Source: Erythrophleum ivorense (lineage: Eukaryota > Streptophyta > Magnoliopsida > Fabales > Fabaceae). Taken from it: 64,000 nucleotides of DNA. The DNA is taken from assembly GCA_026724425.1 (NCBI GenBank), contig JAIUCV010000089.1, forward strand, positions 1,612,001 through 1,676,000, given 5' to 3'. Of the stretch, positions 1-12,500 are shown piece after piece. Below the pieces are notes generated by a model, which saw only the letters and a list, made by a program, of their open reading frames with translations, searched no databases and was not told the origin of the DNA. The position numbers and the translations under genes were made by a program. Numbering within the stretch: position 1 is the first letter of the stretch; each line of letters begins with the position of its first letter.

Positions 1-74
1 GTGATTTTAAAAGAGGCAAAACCGTAATTCAAACTCGGCACACGATACAAACAGAGAAGGCAAGAAATATTGAT

Positions 75-662
75 ATGAAGACTCTTTTGGCAGAGATAAG
101 AAGGGAGGGGGCAGAGTTTAGAAAAATGACAAGGAAAGAAATTGAAGAAGAGCAACAAATGCCAGTGAACAAACTTGAAGATGAAAAGTCAGAAGTCACT
201 AGAGTTTCGGGGCCTATGAAGCTAATCCCAGTCTTTAACCTATCCACATCCAAGGAGATACAACGAGAGAGTGGAGGAAGACCAGTTTCCTTTGTGGCTC
301 CAGCTCCAGGCAGATCCATGGACAACTATCATCCAGGCAACACCGAACAAGACAGGAAAAGAGGCCCGAAACATTGCTATGCAGAGGAAGACGACAACGA
401 TGAGTGTAAACAAGTGGAGAGAAGTTGGGCTATGGACCGGGTTAGGGAAGTTGGACAGGGTAGAAGTCCAAAACTGAATTGGGCAGAGGAAAAAAACTGG
501 GCTCTAAAAGAAGTTTGGATAATCAGAAGAAACAAAGGCCTGAGGGAGCTTGGGTCAATCAAAATAGTGGACCTGATCAATCAGGGCCCATGGGTCTTGC
601 AAGTTCTCAGCGAGAAGGAAACCATTGAACATTATCGTTCACAGATGCGCAATGGATGGTGA
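75..662 (+). other. Unrecognised open frame of 195 codons
   Basis: An uninterrupted frame of 195 codons rich in Glu, Lys and Arg. It is acidic and probably hydrophilic, with no signal peptide, membrane segment or motif I can name. A shorter frame (271-477) overlaps it. It lies just upstream of a urease fragment and is not joined to it in frame. It could be a captured exon, the gag-like part of a decayed retroelement, or a chance frame in repetitive DNA. The GC content is higher than in the AT-rich spacer elsewhere in the window, which suggests former coding sequence. I do not assign a function. Confidence 0.25.
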
Positions 663-869
663 CTAGAAATGTGGGATAAGGCAAACTCAATAACACAATC
701 ATTTGTCAACAATTGCCTGATGCCAAGGGAGCCGGTCAAAAGGGAGTGGAGTGTGGTCTTTTTGCTATTGAGATGTTGGGGGTAAATTGTGAGAGAAAGA
801 ACCAGTGATTTCGACTGCTCACCATGGCAGAAGAAATAAGGGCCAACGATGAAGATGAAGGGTTTGTGT

Positions 870-1615
870 CCATCTGCCAAGTACCTTCACTTGACAAGTT
901 TTTCACAATAGAGGATAATGGAATACCTGGTGAAAAAATTTTTGGGGATGGAAATCTGACTTAGTTTTGGAAGGAAAGCATATGGCATGCATCTGAACAT
1001 AGTGGTAGGGACTGCAACACGTTGTGAGCAGGGGGAAAGTAAGAGTTTTGTGCTTGTAAGCATTGGAGGAAACAAAGTCATCAGAGGTGGTAATGGTATT
1101 GCTGTTGGCCTGGTTAATGATTCCAATTGGAGGGCAGCCATGGAGGTTGTAAGCATAAGAGAATTTGAACACTTAGATAAGGAGAATGCAAGTGAGGGCA
1201 TTGCGTGAGAAGATTCTTCTTTCACCACAATTTCTTGTGAGAAATGTGCTAACCTGAATGGCCCTGATAGTCGTGGCAAAATCTGTCTGGCTAACACTTG
1301 ATTGTTGAAATTGAAAAAAAAATTTCTGTCCATGGTGATGAACATGTTTTTGGAGGCGGGAAAGTTATAAGAGATGGAATGGGTCATTTATACAGGCATC
1401 CACCTCATGGTTCCTTGGACACTGTAATAACAAATGCTGTGATCATTGATTGTAGTGGAATTATCAAAATAGATTTTAGTATTAAAGTTGGCCTAATTAT
1501 CTCAATTGGAAAAGTAGGAAACCCATACATCAAGAATGTTGTATTCCCTGATATGATTATTTGGGCCAGCATTGAAGTTATTGCTGTAAAAGGGTTAATG
1601 GTAACAGCTGAGGTA
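870..1615 (+). pseudogene. Urease fragment (beta/alpha junction), decayed
   Basis: Three reading frames together match the middle of plant urease, the cytosolic nickel enzyme that hydrolyses urea. Visible blocks are VPSLDKF and IPGE (from about 877), GRKAYGM at about 970, SIGGNKVIRGGN at about 1060-1095, FGGGKVIRDGMG at about 1350-1385, and DTVITNAVIID up to GLMVTA at about 1610. The block of about 40 residues between two RKA motifs is missing, as if deleted between short repeats. Stops and frameshifts lie near 963, 1207 and 1281. Homology stops just before the position of the nickel-binding His-x-His, so no active site remains. What follows (to 1936) is open but not urease-like. A donor-like AG|GT sits at the break near 1611, so an intron may begin there; if so, this is a DNA-level copy and not a processed retrocopy. 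It cannot encode urease. Confidence 0.85.
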
Positions 1616-1936
1616 CTTTTGAGGTTGGTGTTTGCTATAATAATTAAAGATGAACTCATTCAACTTCAATTGGGCAAGAGAGAAGAACAAAAAATCTCTT
1701 ATGGCGTAGCTGTGCATTTGGGAGATTGTTGTAAAAATACTCAGTGGCACAATACAAATTGTCATTTTGAGAAGCTAAATTCAGAGCTTTCACTTCAAAA
1801 GCAATTGAAAGAGGAGGCAAAGAGGGTGATGCAATCAGTGGTGACCGTAATTAAATTACATCAAGTATGGTTGCACTTGGAAGCATTGAGAGGTATTCAA
1901 TTTCTTTCATTCACTAATTGCTGTCCATGTTTTTGA
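1616..1936 (+). other. Open sequence downstream of urease fragment, unrecognised
   Basis: The frame that carries the urease alpha block stays open for about 100 more codons after urease homology ends. It stops at TGA (1934-1936). The translated sequence has no recognised motif. It may be intron sequence of the captured urease locus that happens to be open, or another captured fragment. Confidence 0.25.
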
Positions 1937-1969
1937 GCACTCATCTATGCCCCAAGTACTGTACAAGCT

Positions 1970-2668
1970 ATGATACAGGCAAATAATGGGAGCAAGCTTG
2001 GTGGTTACTGGTATGACTTGGTTCAAGGAGAAACTTATGAGCAATTAGATAACTTAGAGAAGTTATACCTCCTGTTTATGGTGTCTAAAGCTTGGTCCTT
2101 TGTTACATGCTGTTCCCCTTTTTCAAGGGTACTTAGAGCTGACAATCCAGTGAGTGAACATGATGTTATTGGAGCAACACTCCTAGTTGATCATAGTTCA
2201 GAAAAATTACATGATGTCCCTGTTACTGAAGCAGGGCACATTAATCACTTAATTACAGTTGGCCTTAATGAATCTGGAGAAACTTTTGCAAGCTCATCTT
2301 TTCTTATTTTGAAATGGAGACATAATGGCTTTGGAAAACAAGTTTATTGGAAGGATGCTTATGGTAGAGAGAAGCCCATCAGTGGGAAGAGATTTCTGGT
2401 TTGGCAAAATGAATTGGGATTATGCTTGGTTCTTGCTACTGTTACTATTACTGTGCTTGGTTTCATTTCTTTGGAAAAGCCAGAACAAGGTCCTATTGGA
2501 AACACCACTTCCGTCCCAAATTCCAATTCTCACCTTGAGGGCAAGTTGGAGCTTCAAGGGGCCGGTAATGATGAACTTGTAACTATTGGACCTGAGATGC
2601 TCCAGACTCATGAGAAGAACAAGATAGAGAAAAAGGATAAGAGGCCTTATTTGCTGACAAGTGGATAG
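1970..2668 (+). other. Unrecognised open frame of 232 codons
   Basis: An open frame of 232 codons. A hydrophobic stretch at about residues 146-166 (GLCLVLATVTITVLGFISLE) could be one membrane span. The C-terminal part is charged (Glu/Lys-rich). I recognise no family. It lies between the urease fragment and the ABCE2 exons, inside what may be an ABCE2 intron. It could be a captured gene piece, part of a retroelement, or an old pseudogene. The start is arbitrary because the frame is open from just after the previous stop. Confidence 0.25.
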
Positions 2669-3011
2669 AGGGGCAGAAAGGGAAATCAATAGCTGTAACT
2701 AACTCATGCGTAAAGCGTGGGAGGCTGGAGCTTAGGAAGTTATAGGTGCTTTGAAATTCTATCACTAGCATGCATCTCAATGTAAATTGCTGGTACTGAC
2801 CTCTTAAATAATTCTGTGTGACCTTTCATTCCGAGGATGCCTTTCCTGTCTTTTGTTGGTAGACCTAGTATTGGTAGTTCTTGCATATTTCAGACTGTGC
2901 ATTCATCAAGCCGTTGCTTGAATTTTGTATTGATAAGATAAAAGATTGCTTCCTTAGATTCTTTTCAATTACTGATAGTTTTGTACTTTCATATATGTAT
3001 ATATAAAATAG

Positions 3012-5311
3012 GCCATTATCAAGCCTCAGTATGTTGATCACATCCCAAAAGCTGTACAAGGGAATGTGGGGCAGGTGCTGGACCAGAAAGATGAGAGAGA
3101 TATGAAGAAGGAGCTTTGTGCTGATCTTGACCTAAACCAAGTTATAGATCGTAATGTTGGTGATCTTTCAGGTGGGGAGCTCCAAAGGTTTGCCATTGCA
3201 GTTGTTGCCATCCAGAATGCTGAAATATACATGTTTGATGAACCTTCTAGTTATCTTGATGTAAAACAGAGGCTGAAAGCCGCCCAAGTTGTTCGATCTT
3301 TGCTCAGGCCTAATAGGTCTTGTTTCCTTGTCTCTCTAGTTCTTTCTTTAAATCTTGTCTATATTACAATGTGGACTTCTTTAATTGATGTTGACTTGTC
3401 TGTACTTACCTTTTTCCAGCTATGTAATTGTTGTAGAGCATGATCTTAGTGTCTTGGACTACTTATCAGACTTTATTTGCTGTTTATATGGCAAACCTGG
3501 TGCATATGGAGTTGTAACACTTCCTTTCTCAGTCAGAGAAGGAATTAACATATTCTTGGCTGGCTTTGTTCCAACAGAAAATTTAAGGTTCCGGGATGAT
3601 TCTCTTACCTTCAAGGTAAGTGTCAACATCTTCTTTATGCATCACCCCTATCATGTTTGTATAATCTTTCATTGCTCTTTTGTTCTGTCCAGGTTGCTGA
3701 GACTCCGCAAGAGAGTGCCGAGGAGGCTCAAACATATGCTCGATACAAATACCCGACTATGACCAAAACTCAAGGAAATTTCAAGCTTCGTGTAGTTGAA
3801 GGAGAATTTACTGATTCTCAGATTATTGTGATGCTGGGTGAGAATGGGACAGGAAAGACAACTTTTATTCGTATGCTGGTATCATTTTATTCTGTCATAT
3901 TTGTTTCTTTTGAACTTGGAATTTTTTTTTTTCAGTCTTAAGTTATATATATCTATATATATTATTTTGTCTTCTTATCCTTTATGTTGTGCAGGCTGGT
4001 TTATTGAAACCTGACACTATAGAAGGTGGCTCTGATTCAGAGATGCCCGAGTTTAATGTTTCATACAAGCCTCAGAAGATTAGCCCAAAGTTCCAATCAA
4101 CTGTCAGACACTTGCTCCATCAAAAAATACGTGATGCATACACACACCCCCAGTTTGTCTCAGATGTGATGAAGCCACTTCTTATTGAACAGTTAATGGA
4201 CCAAGAAGTTGTGAATCTTTCTGGTGGAGAGTTGCAAAGAGTTGCATTATGTCTATGTCTTGGAAAGGTAGATATTTTAAATTTCATCCATGGGAAAATT
4301 CTTGGAGTTTGTTTATGCTCCCTAATCAGTGTGCCCAGCCCCCCTTTTTTCTTTTCCTTCACATACTCAACCACCTTAATTGTTTTTTCTAGGACAGTGA
4401 TGTAAAATGTATGTTTCCGTTTGCCCATGTCATGAATATGAGTGTGGAGCTAATCTTTTGCCAACTCATATGGAACTATTTTACTAAATTTGCTGAGCTT
4501 ATTTCTGTCTCCTAAAATGTATGACTTTAGTTTTAACTAAATTACAATTGACGTTTCCTGATCCATTGCTATTTAATAACAGCCTGCAGATATCTATTTG
4601 ATAGATGAGCCTAGTGCATATCTTGATTCAGAGCAGCGTATTCATGCTGCCAAAGTCATTAAGAGGTTTATCCTCCATGCAAAGAAAACTGCATTTGTGG
4701 TTGAGCACGATTTCATCATGGCAACTTATCTTGCTGATAGAGTCATTGTTTATGAGGGGTGTCCATCAGTTGACTGTACCGCAAATTCACCACAATCGTT
4801 GTTGACTGGGATGAACCTTTTCTTATCAGTAAGTCTCAACCTTCAACTGGTTCTTCTAAAATACAAACACCATAATGCGGGTTGGTTTTATAATTTTGAA
4901 TATAATTGCTGTTAAATATGATTAACTCTCATATTTGCATGCATATTGCTCGATGCTTGTATAGTTTTCCTTATCATATCTTAGAAATTTCACAAATGAA
5001 AAACTGTAAGCTTTTAAACTAAAATTCCGTTATGCTGCACTTCTTACATAGTGCCTACTGCACCCTTGTCATTATATCCAGCAGAGCAGACTGTGCTATC
5101 AACTGGCTTTTTTTTTTTCTTTGATTTGAAGTAGAATGGATTTTTTTTTAAAGTACTTGTGTTCTGTGCTTTTTCCTGCATAATACGGCAGCACCTGGAT
5201 ATCACATTTAGAAGAGATCCAACTAATTACCGCCCAAGGATCAACAAAGTAGATTCAACCAAAGACAGGGAACAAAAAGCAGCTGGGTCATATTATTACC
5301 TTGATGACTGA
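3012..5311 (+). CDS. ABCE2: ABCE2 / RNase L inhibitor-like protein, C-terminal 441 codons
   Basis: ABCE proteins split ribosomes after termination and help recycle 40S subunits. They also act as suppressors of RNA silencing in plants. Six exons: 3012-3316, 3420-3615, 3693-3878, 3995-4267, 4583-4828, 5192-5311, all joined by GT-AG introns in frame and ending at TGA (5309-5311). The sequence shows the first ATPase domain from its middle (signature LSGGELQRF, Walker B MFDEPSSYLD, H-loop VVEHD), the hinge, then a complete second ATPase domain (Walker A GENGTGKT, signature LSGGELQR, Walker B LIDEPSAYLD, H-loop VVEHD) and the usual C-terminus SYYYLDD (final D before the stop). The family is about 605 aa, so about 164 residues are absent: both [4Fe-4S] clusters and the first Walker A. 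The first exon follows a good acceptor (TAG at 3009-3011), so upstream exons are expected but do not occur in 1-3010. Either they lie left of the window behind an enlarged intron, or the gene is truncated. The frames remain intact, which favours recent activity. Confidence 0.85.
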
Positions 5312-6504
5312 GTTTATAGTTATGGGCAGGTTAACCCTTTCTCTAAATCTCGTGTGCGAGAGTGCTTTTCATGACACCGAGAACTGACTCCTCCTTTTTT
5401 TTGGGGGGGGGGGGGGGGGGGGGTTGCAGTTGCGCATCTTGCCAATTTAGCAGCGCGTCAGTTTGAACTTTTGATGGGATCTCAGCTTTCATTCCTCCGA
5501 TGCCTTGACATATAAGTGTCCTTTTGCTCATTGAAGGCATAGCTTTCTCCTTGCATTGAAGAGCCTGCCTGCCAGCCGTATGGTGGTTGGTGCGTTTGTA
5601 TATGTTTACTTACTAAACACCGCATCTGGTCATCACCAATTTTGATATAACTTTGGTGGGTGAATCTGAGTTCTACTTGAGTTTATATTGGTCTTTTGTT
5701 TTCACACTATGTCCGAAATTTAGAGGAGCAATCATGATGTCTAATTGAGTTGATCGCTACTTCTACTCAGTTTATCATATAACCAGGCAGACATTTATTC
5801 CCCTTTTGTTTAATTTTTGATGATAGATTCTTTCTTCCCTGATCAATCTTGGTTCCAAATTGATTTAATTGCTAGTCTGATATCAGTTTAATATATAACT
5901 AAGTACAGATTTAATCCCATTCTTTTCGAATTTGATTATAATTATTTTAGAAAAAAATTAAATGACTCATCTCCTTCCCAAGCCCTTTCCTACCCACCTC
6001 ATGACGATAAAAATGAAAGTCCTAATGTCTGCATACGCAAACCAAGTTCGAATTATATATACAATCAAGTGCTAACAGCTCTATAATCAATGAGTATCTA
6101 GCCTCTCTTGCTTTCACCTTTCAAGTTGACTGGAGCATTTTGATAATCAAATTTTGATATCTGTTGCTATAAGCATCAATTAGAGTAGTCAAGGTTTTTT
6201 CAATTCCAATTGGCATACGGATACTGGAGAAAAAAAAAACGTTAAGACACAAAAAGGAATACAATAGTTTTAAGCGGAAAGCAATTCAAGACTGGAAACC
6301 AAGATTTGCGCTCCCTCCCCAGAAGATATTTTAGGTTTCCATTTTAGTTTGCATTTTGCACTTGATACAAAGTCAAAATTTTTCATGCTATTGTTACACA
6401 ACAATCGTTTAGTAACATCAATAGTTTACATCCTCAACATATGGATACAGAGTCTTCACTTCTGAAAGTATACATTCCCTTGATCTTGAAAGCAAGTTAG
6501 GGTC
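5312..6504. other. Convergent intergenic region, ABCE2 / XEG113
   Basis: The 3' ends of a plus-strand and a minus-strand gene face each other here. It holds the presumed 3' untranslated regions, an uninterrupted run of 21 G at 5403-5423 about 90 bases after the ABCE2 stop, and AT-rich sequence from about 5800 to 6400. No coding sequence was recognised. Confidence 0.6.
5403..5423 (+). repeat. Homopolymer run of 21 G
   Basis: Twenty-one consecutive G bases directly follow a T-rich stretch, within the probable 3' UTR of the ABCE2 gene. G runs of this length can form quadruplexes and slip during replication. The exact length may be a sequencing or assembly artefact. Confidence 0.9.
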
Positions 6505-9500
6505 TCACCAAGGGGGACGATCATCTTCAGAAGATTGAGGAGGAATTGCTTTCCACCCAGGCTTTTCATCCCAGTACATGTCATAATATATATGACCAGG
6601 AGTGTGATCCAGCACACAGCACCATATTCCCACATACCGCTTGACACGTTTTCTGAATCTATCTTCTCTTTTCTGCAAATTCAGATTTGAATTGGACCAG
6701 AACTTGATAAGTTAGTCAGAATTTCTTCTCATCTTTAATGCAAAACTCAGAAAGTACATAACAGAACAAGAAAAATAGGCTTGCCTTATCAGTGAAACCT
6801 GTAAAAGCATCTTGCATTGAAGAGAACTGGATAACTTTCACGTCCTTGAATGATGAGAATACTTTCATGAACTGCAAATCGAAGTAGAAACAAGCACGTT
6901 CAATAAAACGTTTCATACATAAGTATGCAAACCATAGAGCATCAGAAAGTTTGGAGTTCTCTATATATTAACGTGAGTTTGGGGGTAGGTGCCATTAATT
7001 ATAGGCCTTTAACCAACCATTACCTAACAAAAACACTAATACTCCTCTTAGACATTTGTTGAGACAAGAATTTTAAATAATCAAGTATCATTTCAATTTT
7101 GGCATATTGGGAATGTAAGTAGTACCACCCTTGCTAAAGGCCATGCAATCAAAATGATCCAAAACTACAGTCATTTTCAATTCTAAATAGGTGCCTGACC
7201 CAGCATAATGAGAAAGCAGGGAGGTTAAGTTTGAGGTGGGTTGACACTTGTTGGTTCTGACATGTTATAACTAATCAGAACCGCATAAAAGAAGTCACCC
7301 AAATCGAACTAGGATCCTTGATCCACTTGTTTCATTAACACTGGATTCAACGTATCATGTTTTCAAAATAATTTACTAGACTTTAATTTTCTAAAAATTA
7401 TAAGTTTTTACTTCCGCTTACTTATTCCAAAAGTTTTAAGCTGTTAAAAAATATATATATTTATATGGACATTGATGTTTGAAAATATGGATGGATGAGG
7501 AGGATGTTTTACCCATGACCATATTCAGTTAACGTTTGTCCTATGAATAGAAAGACACAGTAGAAGTAATTTGATTAAACCTCCCAACCCAAAGAGGCAA
7601 AAAAAAAAAAAAAACACTCAATATTAGTATATGAACTGATCATTCGCTTCGAAAAATTTTTTCAAATAATGGCACCTACCTAGCTAGACTATTCACAAAA
7701 ATCAAGTTAATTTGCAATTAGTGAACCAAATGTGAAATTCCTGGAACATTGTCCTTCATCTTCCAGAAGAAGACAAACGCAGACTAATGGACCACTTTCT
7801 GTAAACAAAATTGCTTTCTATCTGGTATCCTGGTTTTATACATGTGTTTTCCAACCAGCTCCTTAATGATGATGATAATATTAACTTGGTATCTCACGGT
7901 ATTAAAAGAGACATGCCATACAATTTTAATCACATTAACTTACTTTATAGGTTGGTTTTAGAAGAATTTGAGCAGAAATAAGTGGGTGGTATAGGTTGAA
8001 TAGAATTTGAAATACCATTTCATCATTGCTATGCTTTGGAAATCTAAGTACTCCCCCAACAGAGGTAGCATTGGATGCATCACAATCTTGGGTGCCTTCT
8101 TTACAGAGATGAACATCAAGCCATGACTTTTTCACCTGAACTCAATAACCCGACAAGTAAGTCCCCACTGAGTAACATAAATCAAGAAACAAGACTTAAT
8201 AATTTTGAATTAGATGTAATTGAGTGACAATCATTTACCTCTGAGGGCATAGAGGGATTGTCAAGAATTGAGTACTCTCTAATATCTATGCCTGGGCCAA
8301 ACTCTTCTTCTTGGAGTGCTTGCAACATGACATTCACCTGCAAAAGTGCATTTCCATGCAGCATAAGACAATGAGTAAGACAATGCTTAAGTTATGTACG
8401 CAAACAAAGAAGAGACAGAGAGAAAGAAAGGATGGGTAAGAGATCATATTAAGGAACTTTTAAGTATTCAAAGATTTCTTGGTGTTACTTTTCAAAAACT
8501 ACTCGAGGTTTTGAGGGTTGCTTTTCAAAGGTGCTTTTATAAGCTACTTGTGCTTTCTGTTTTTTTGCAGACCAAAAAATACATAAAACCTTTTATACAA
8601 AATTACAATGAAAGACTATTGTATTTTTGTTTGTTGTACCTTCTATAATTAACTTTGAACTTCACCCATGTTTTTTTAAAGTTTTGTTTTATCACTACAG
8701 CTACAATTATGATAAAAACCTTCAACTTACAAATAATGTACTTAATGATGTCTGTCATTGATCCTAATTCGCTGTCTCAGTGAGATCAACATTATGGGTT
8801 TTCTATTCTTCTATTAACTATGAATCATGCTGAATTTATTCAAGAGGGATAGTTCCCTACAAGGAACATAGTTCCTTGGATCTAAATTTTTCACAGATGA
8901 AGCAAGTAGCACTGCATCACCTATGTCTTATACCTTACTAATTCGGATTTCGTGATGCATGAAAACATGTGCTGTGAAATCTTTGTCAAGTACTAACATC
9001 CAAAAGTAATATGACTGATTTAATTTTCCGGATGTACTAAACAAACTGGAAATACCTCAAATACATGGTCCAAAGGACAAAGAAAAGGTTGTCTAGTCAT
9101 AGACCCCTCCAAAACACCAGGATGAGAAAACCATAGCCTATCCAACCTGCACCATAGTGGAGGCATGACCTAAACACAAAAAGAACCCAGTTTAAGATCA
9201 AAATATAAGTTTAAAAAAAAAAATCAATCTTAGTCACAAGGAACCACCAAATCAGCTAACTGCACTTGCCACAGGTGTAAATTGCAACCAAAACTAAGCA
9301 TCAAAACAAAGTATATCAAACATGGCAACTTGTTAGGCCATCAGAGGTCATATTTGAGTATGTTTTAAATTGTATGACTGCCAGTAACTTTAGCCATGAG
9401 GATGTGAATTTCATACATTCTTTGTATACATCAATAGCAACTTTTTGGCAGCTTTTAATAAATTATTATTTATTGAAAGGAAATAAAGGGGAAGGAGAAC

Positions 9501-12500
9501 AGCCAAGATCAATCTATTTCAAAATGGTAGTAGACTTCTAATGTCATTTGAATTTGACAAGGTCTCTGAGGTGAAAATAATAATTACAGAGAGAATTTCT
9601 TTCGGCACTTCACATGAGAAAAATCTTGGTAGGTAGAAATTGATGCTGAAGATGACAGTTGCTGTATTTCTGCAAGTAATCCAATAGAAATTTAATTGTG
9701 GAAGTTTACAATCTGTTCTCTTCTTGTCACAAAAATAGAAATGCAGTATTTAACATCCTTTTGGTTAATATTAAGCCCTTGCAATTGCACTGCACAAGTG
9801 CAGAGTAATATAAAGTAACTTGTCAGTTCTGAATTCCAATATTAAGGATTTTACTATATCATCAACCTTGTCCAAGTACTATTGAGCCTTAAAAAAAAAA
9901 AACTTATCCTTCATATAATTGTCAAATGTTGATCACTTCACAGGGCTAAAAAGAAGGGGTACTTAACAGTTGATACCAATGATGACAGTTAAGAGCACTG
10001 ACAATGAGACAATATGCAAATCAACAAGAAATATAATAAGCATTTATGTTCCCAGAAAGTAGTTCTCACCAGTGTTCTGTTCAAAAGGGAAGCAATAGCA
10101 AGTGCTGTCCTTATCTGTTTTATCTGGAAAAGTTCATGTACCATATAGATTACAAGATGCAGAATTATAATTTCCATTCAATTGCAGAAGTAAAAACGAT
10201 TAGGTCAATACATGCATACTTGATAATTAACAAGAGAAAAATGTGATTCAATGGTATGCTTCCCACGTAGCAACAAGTTCTTTGGGATTGATGGCTTAAA
10301 TGACAAAAACCCCCCTGCAACAGTTCCTCTGATAAGTTAGTTTTGTGGAATTATCATGCAAAGGAAGAAACAAATCAACCATGAGATAATACTGCAATTA
10401 ATGCATTGACACATAGAAGTGTCAACTTTCAGTCATCAGTATCACAGTGTGACACTAGCTCCAATGGAGGATGAAATAGAAATCTCTCAATACAAGAAGT
10501 AAGGAACAACTTGAGACAAATAGTGAAATGAGTGTATTTGTACATTTATGTAAGGAACAATTGAATGGTATGCATCCCTAACTTGAGGAAGAAATAACAA
10601 ATAATTACCAGGTGGATTATAGTATTCAGGTGGATCACGGAAGACCATGGCTTCTCGCAGTCGATGGCGCTTTCCCTCAGTGCCTGCATATTGAAATGTT
10701 GTGTGCACTGCATATGGCTCCAATCTGAGTTGCTGATACATAGCCTGCAATTAGAATATGCAATTACATTCTCCAGGCAAACTTGTAGGTAATATAATTT
10801 TCTCTGAGGATTCCCAAAAGTCAATTGCTTAAGAGAAAACCAAAAAAAAAAGGTACCTAAAAACAGAAGGAAAAGAAAAAAAGTATAATTGTTAAAAACT
10901 ATTAAATAAGTCCTACCTGGACAAAATATGTATGTCCACTACAAAATATACTTGCTGGTAAAATTCCCAGCTTCAGATTTCCATCAAACGCATAAACAAG
11001 TCCACTGTCCTCATCAACAGGTGGTCCTAACTGTTTGCGTACAATTTCATTAAACCCATTTTGATCCCACATCTTTTCATCAGCTAAAAGCATTTCTTTC
11101 CATTCCTTTGCCAACTTTTTGGCAGAATCTGTAGGTCTCCAATGGAAAATTCCGATATTGTAGGCACCACTAACTATTCAAGGCAATAGAACAATATCAC
11201 AGTATGAAATAGGATTTATCAAAGAACAATTAAGCAAGTGCCATAATATGCAAAATATAATCAGAGATAAGAGAAGCAATAAGTGAGTAAGAGTAGAGAA
11301 TTGGTTACTGAGATTGTAAAATAATAAAAGAAAAATAAAAGTGTTGGAGGGGGGGGGGGGAGGGTAAATTGCTTCAAATTGTACTATTTATTAAGTTGGT
11401 ATTGCAAAAAGATGTACCACAGGAAGTGTACTTCAGTAAGATAAAATCTGTTTCCAAGTGAGCACAGAGAAGACCAATAATAGAATTTAAAACATCAAAC
11501 TTTGTGATTTGAAGGTTGCATGTTCATAAAGTATTTTGCCAGTCCTTTGTGTTGTTATTGTTACCATAATATCATTCTTCTAATCTAAAGCCATACCAAA
11601 ATAGCAACAAGGCAATCTATAGTGATGCCTGAAAACTAAATCCAACATAAAAGGTGATTTGATAATTCAGAGAAGGGATTATTAACCTCCACAACTCCTC
11701 ATATATCATTTGACTTGCAAATGATAGGTTAAAATTTTTATATAATTCATAAGGATGGCAAATAAGAGTACTATGAGAACCAATATAAGCAAAGCAAAAA
11801 TGATAACGGTGAATTCTGCTCATGGTATAATCTTCACCTTCTTGCCAAACTTCCAGACTATCATCAACCACGGTTGGTATAACTTGATCACTTGAAGTTA
11901 AAACATCTGCTCCTGGATAACGAGCAAGATATGGAAGTGGGTCCTGTTCCACAACAATATATTGTAACATACATATTAGGATTAACTTTTATCTCAATGC
12001 TCACATAAACGGCTAGAAACATCCTGATATGAGTGTAAAAGATAATTATACGTAATGAATACAACAAAAAAGATACCATAATAATGACCAAGGAAGATCA
12101 AAAGAAACAATACTAAAGAAGATTTTGGAACCAAATAGATGTTACAGCAAGCTGGAAAAGGATTTACACAAAATCTCTGAAAACTAAATTACATACATGA
12201 CAGAGAAAAGGAAACAAGTTATAGTCAATATGCATTATGCTGCTCCTTTTGAATTATTCATCAAGAAACTAAGCGAGCATATGAATAAAGCTCACAATTA
12301 AAATAACTTGACGTAAAAGAACATATATATAGAAATGGAAATAAGCACCTTTAACCAAACCATGTCAGTATCACACATCAACAGCTCAAAACCATAAGGC
12401 AAGATTGAGTCTATCAGAATAACTTTTTCTCTCCCCATTTTATGAAATGTTGGAGATCCCCAGCCAACATCCACGGTGCTCATGTGACTGCCCATGTCAA

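Noticed and set aside
870..1936. Urease as a functional gene
   Set aside because: Stops, frameshifts, an internal deletion and loss of the nickel-site half rule out an active enzyme.
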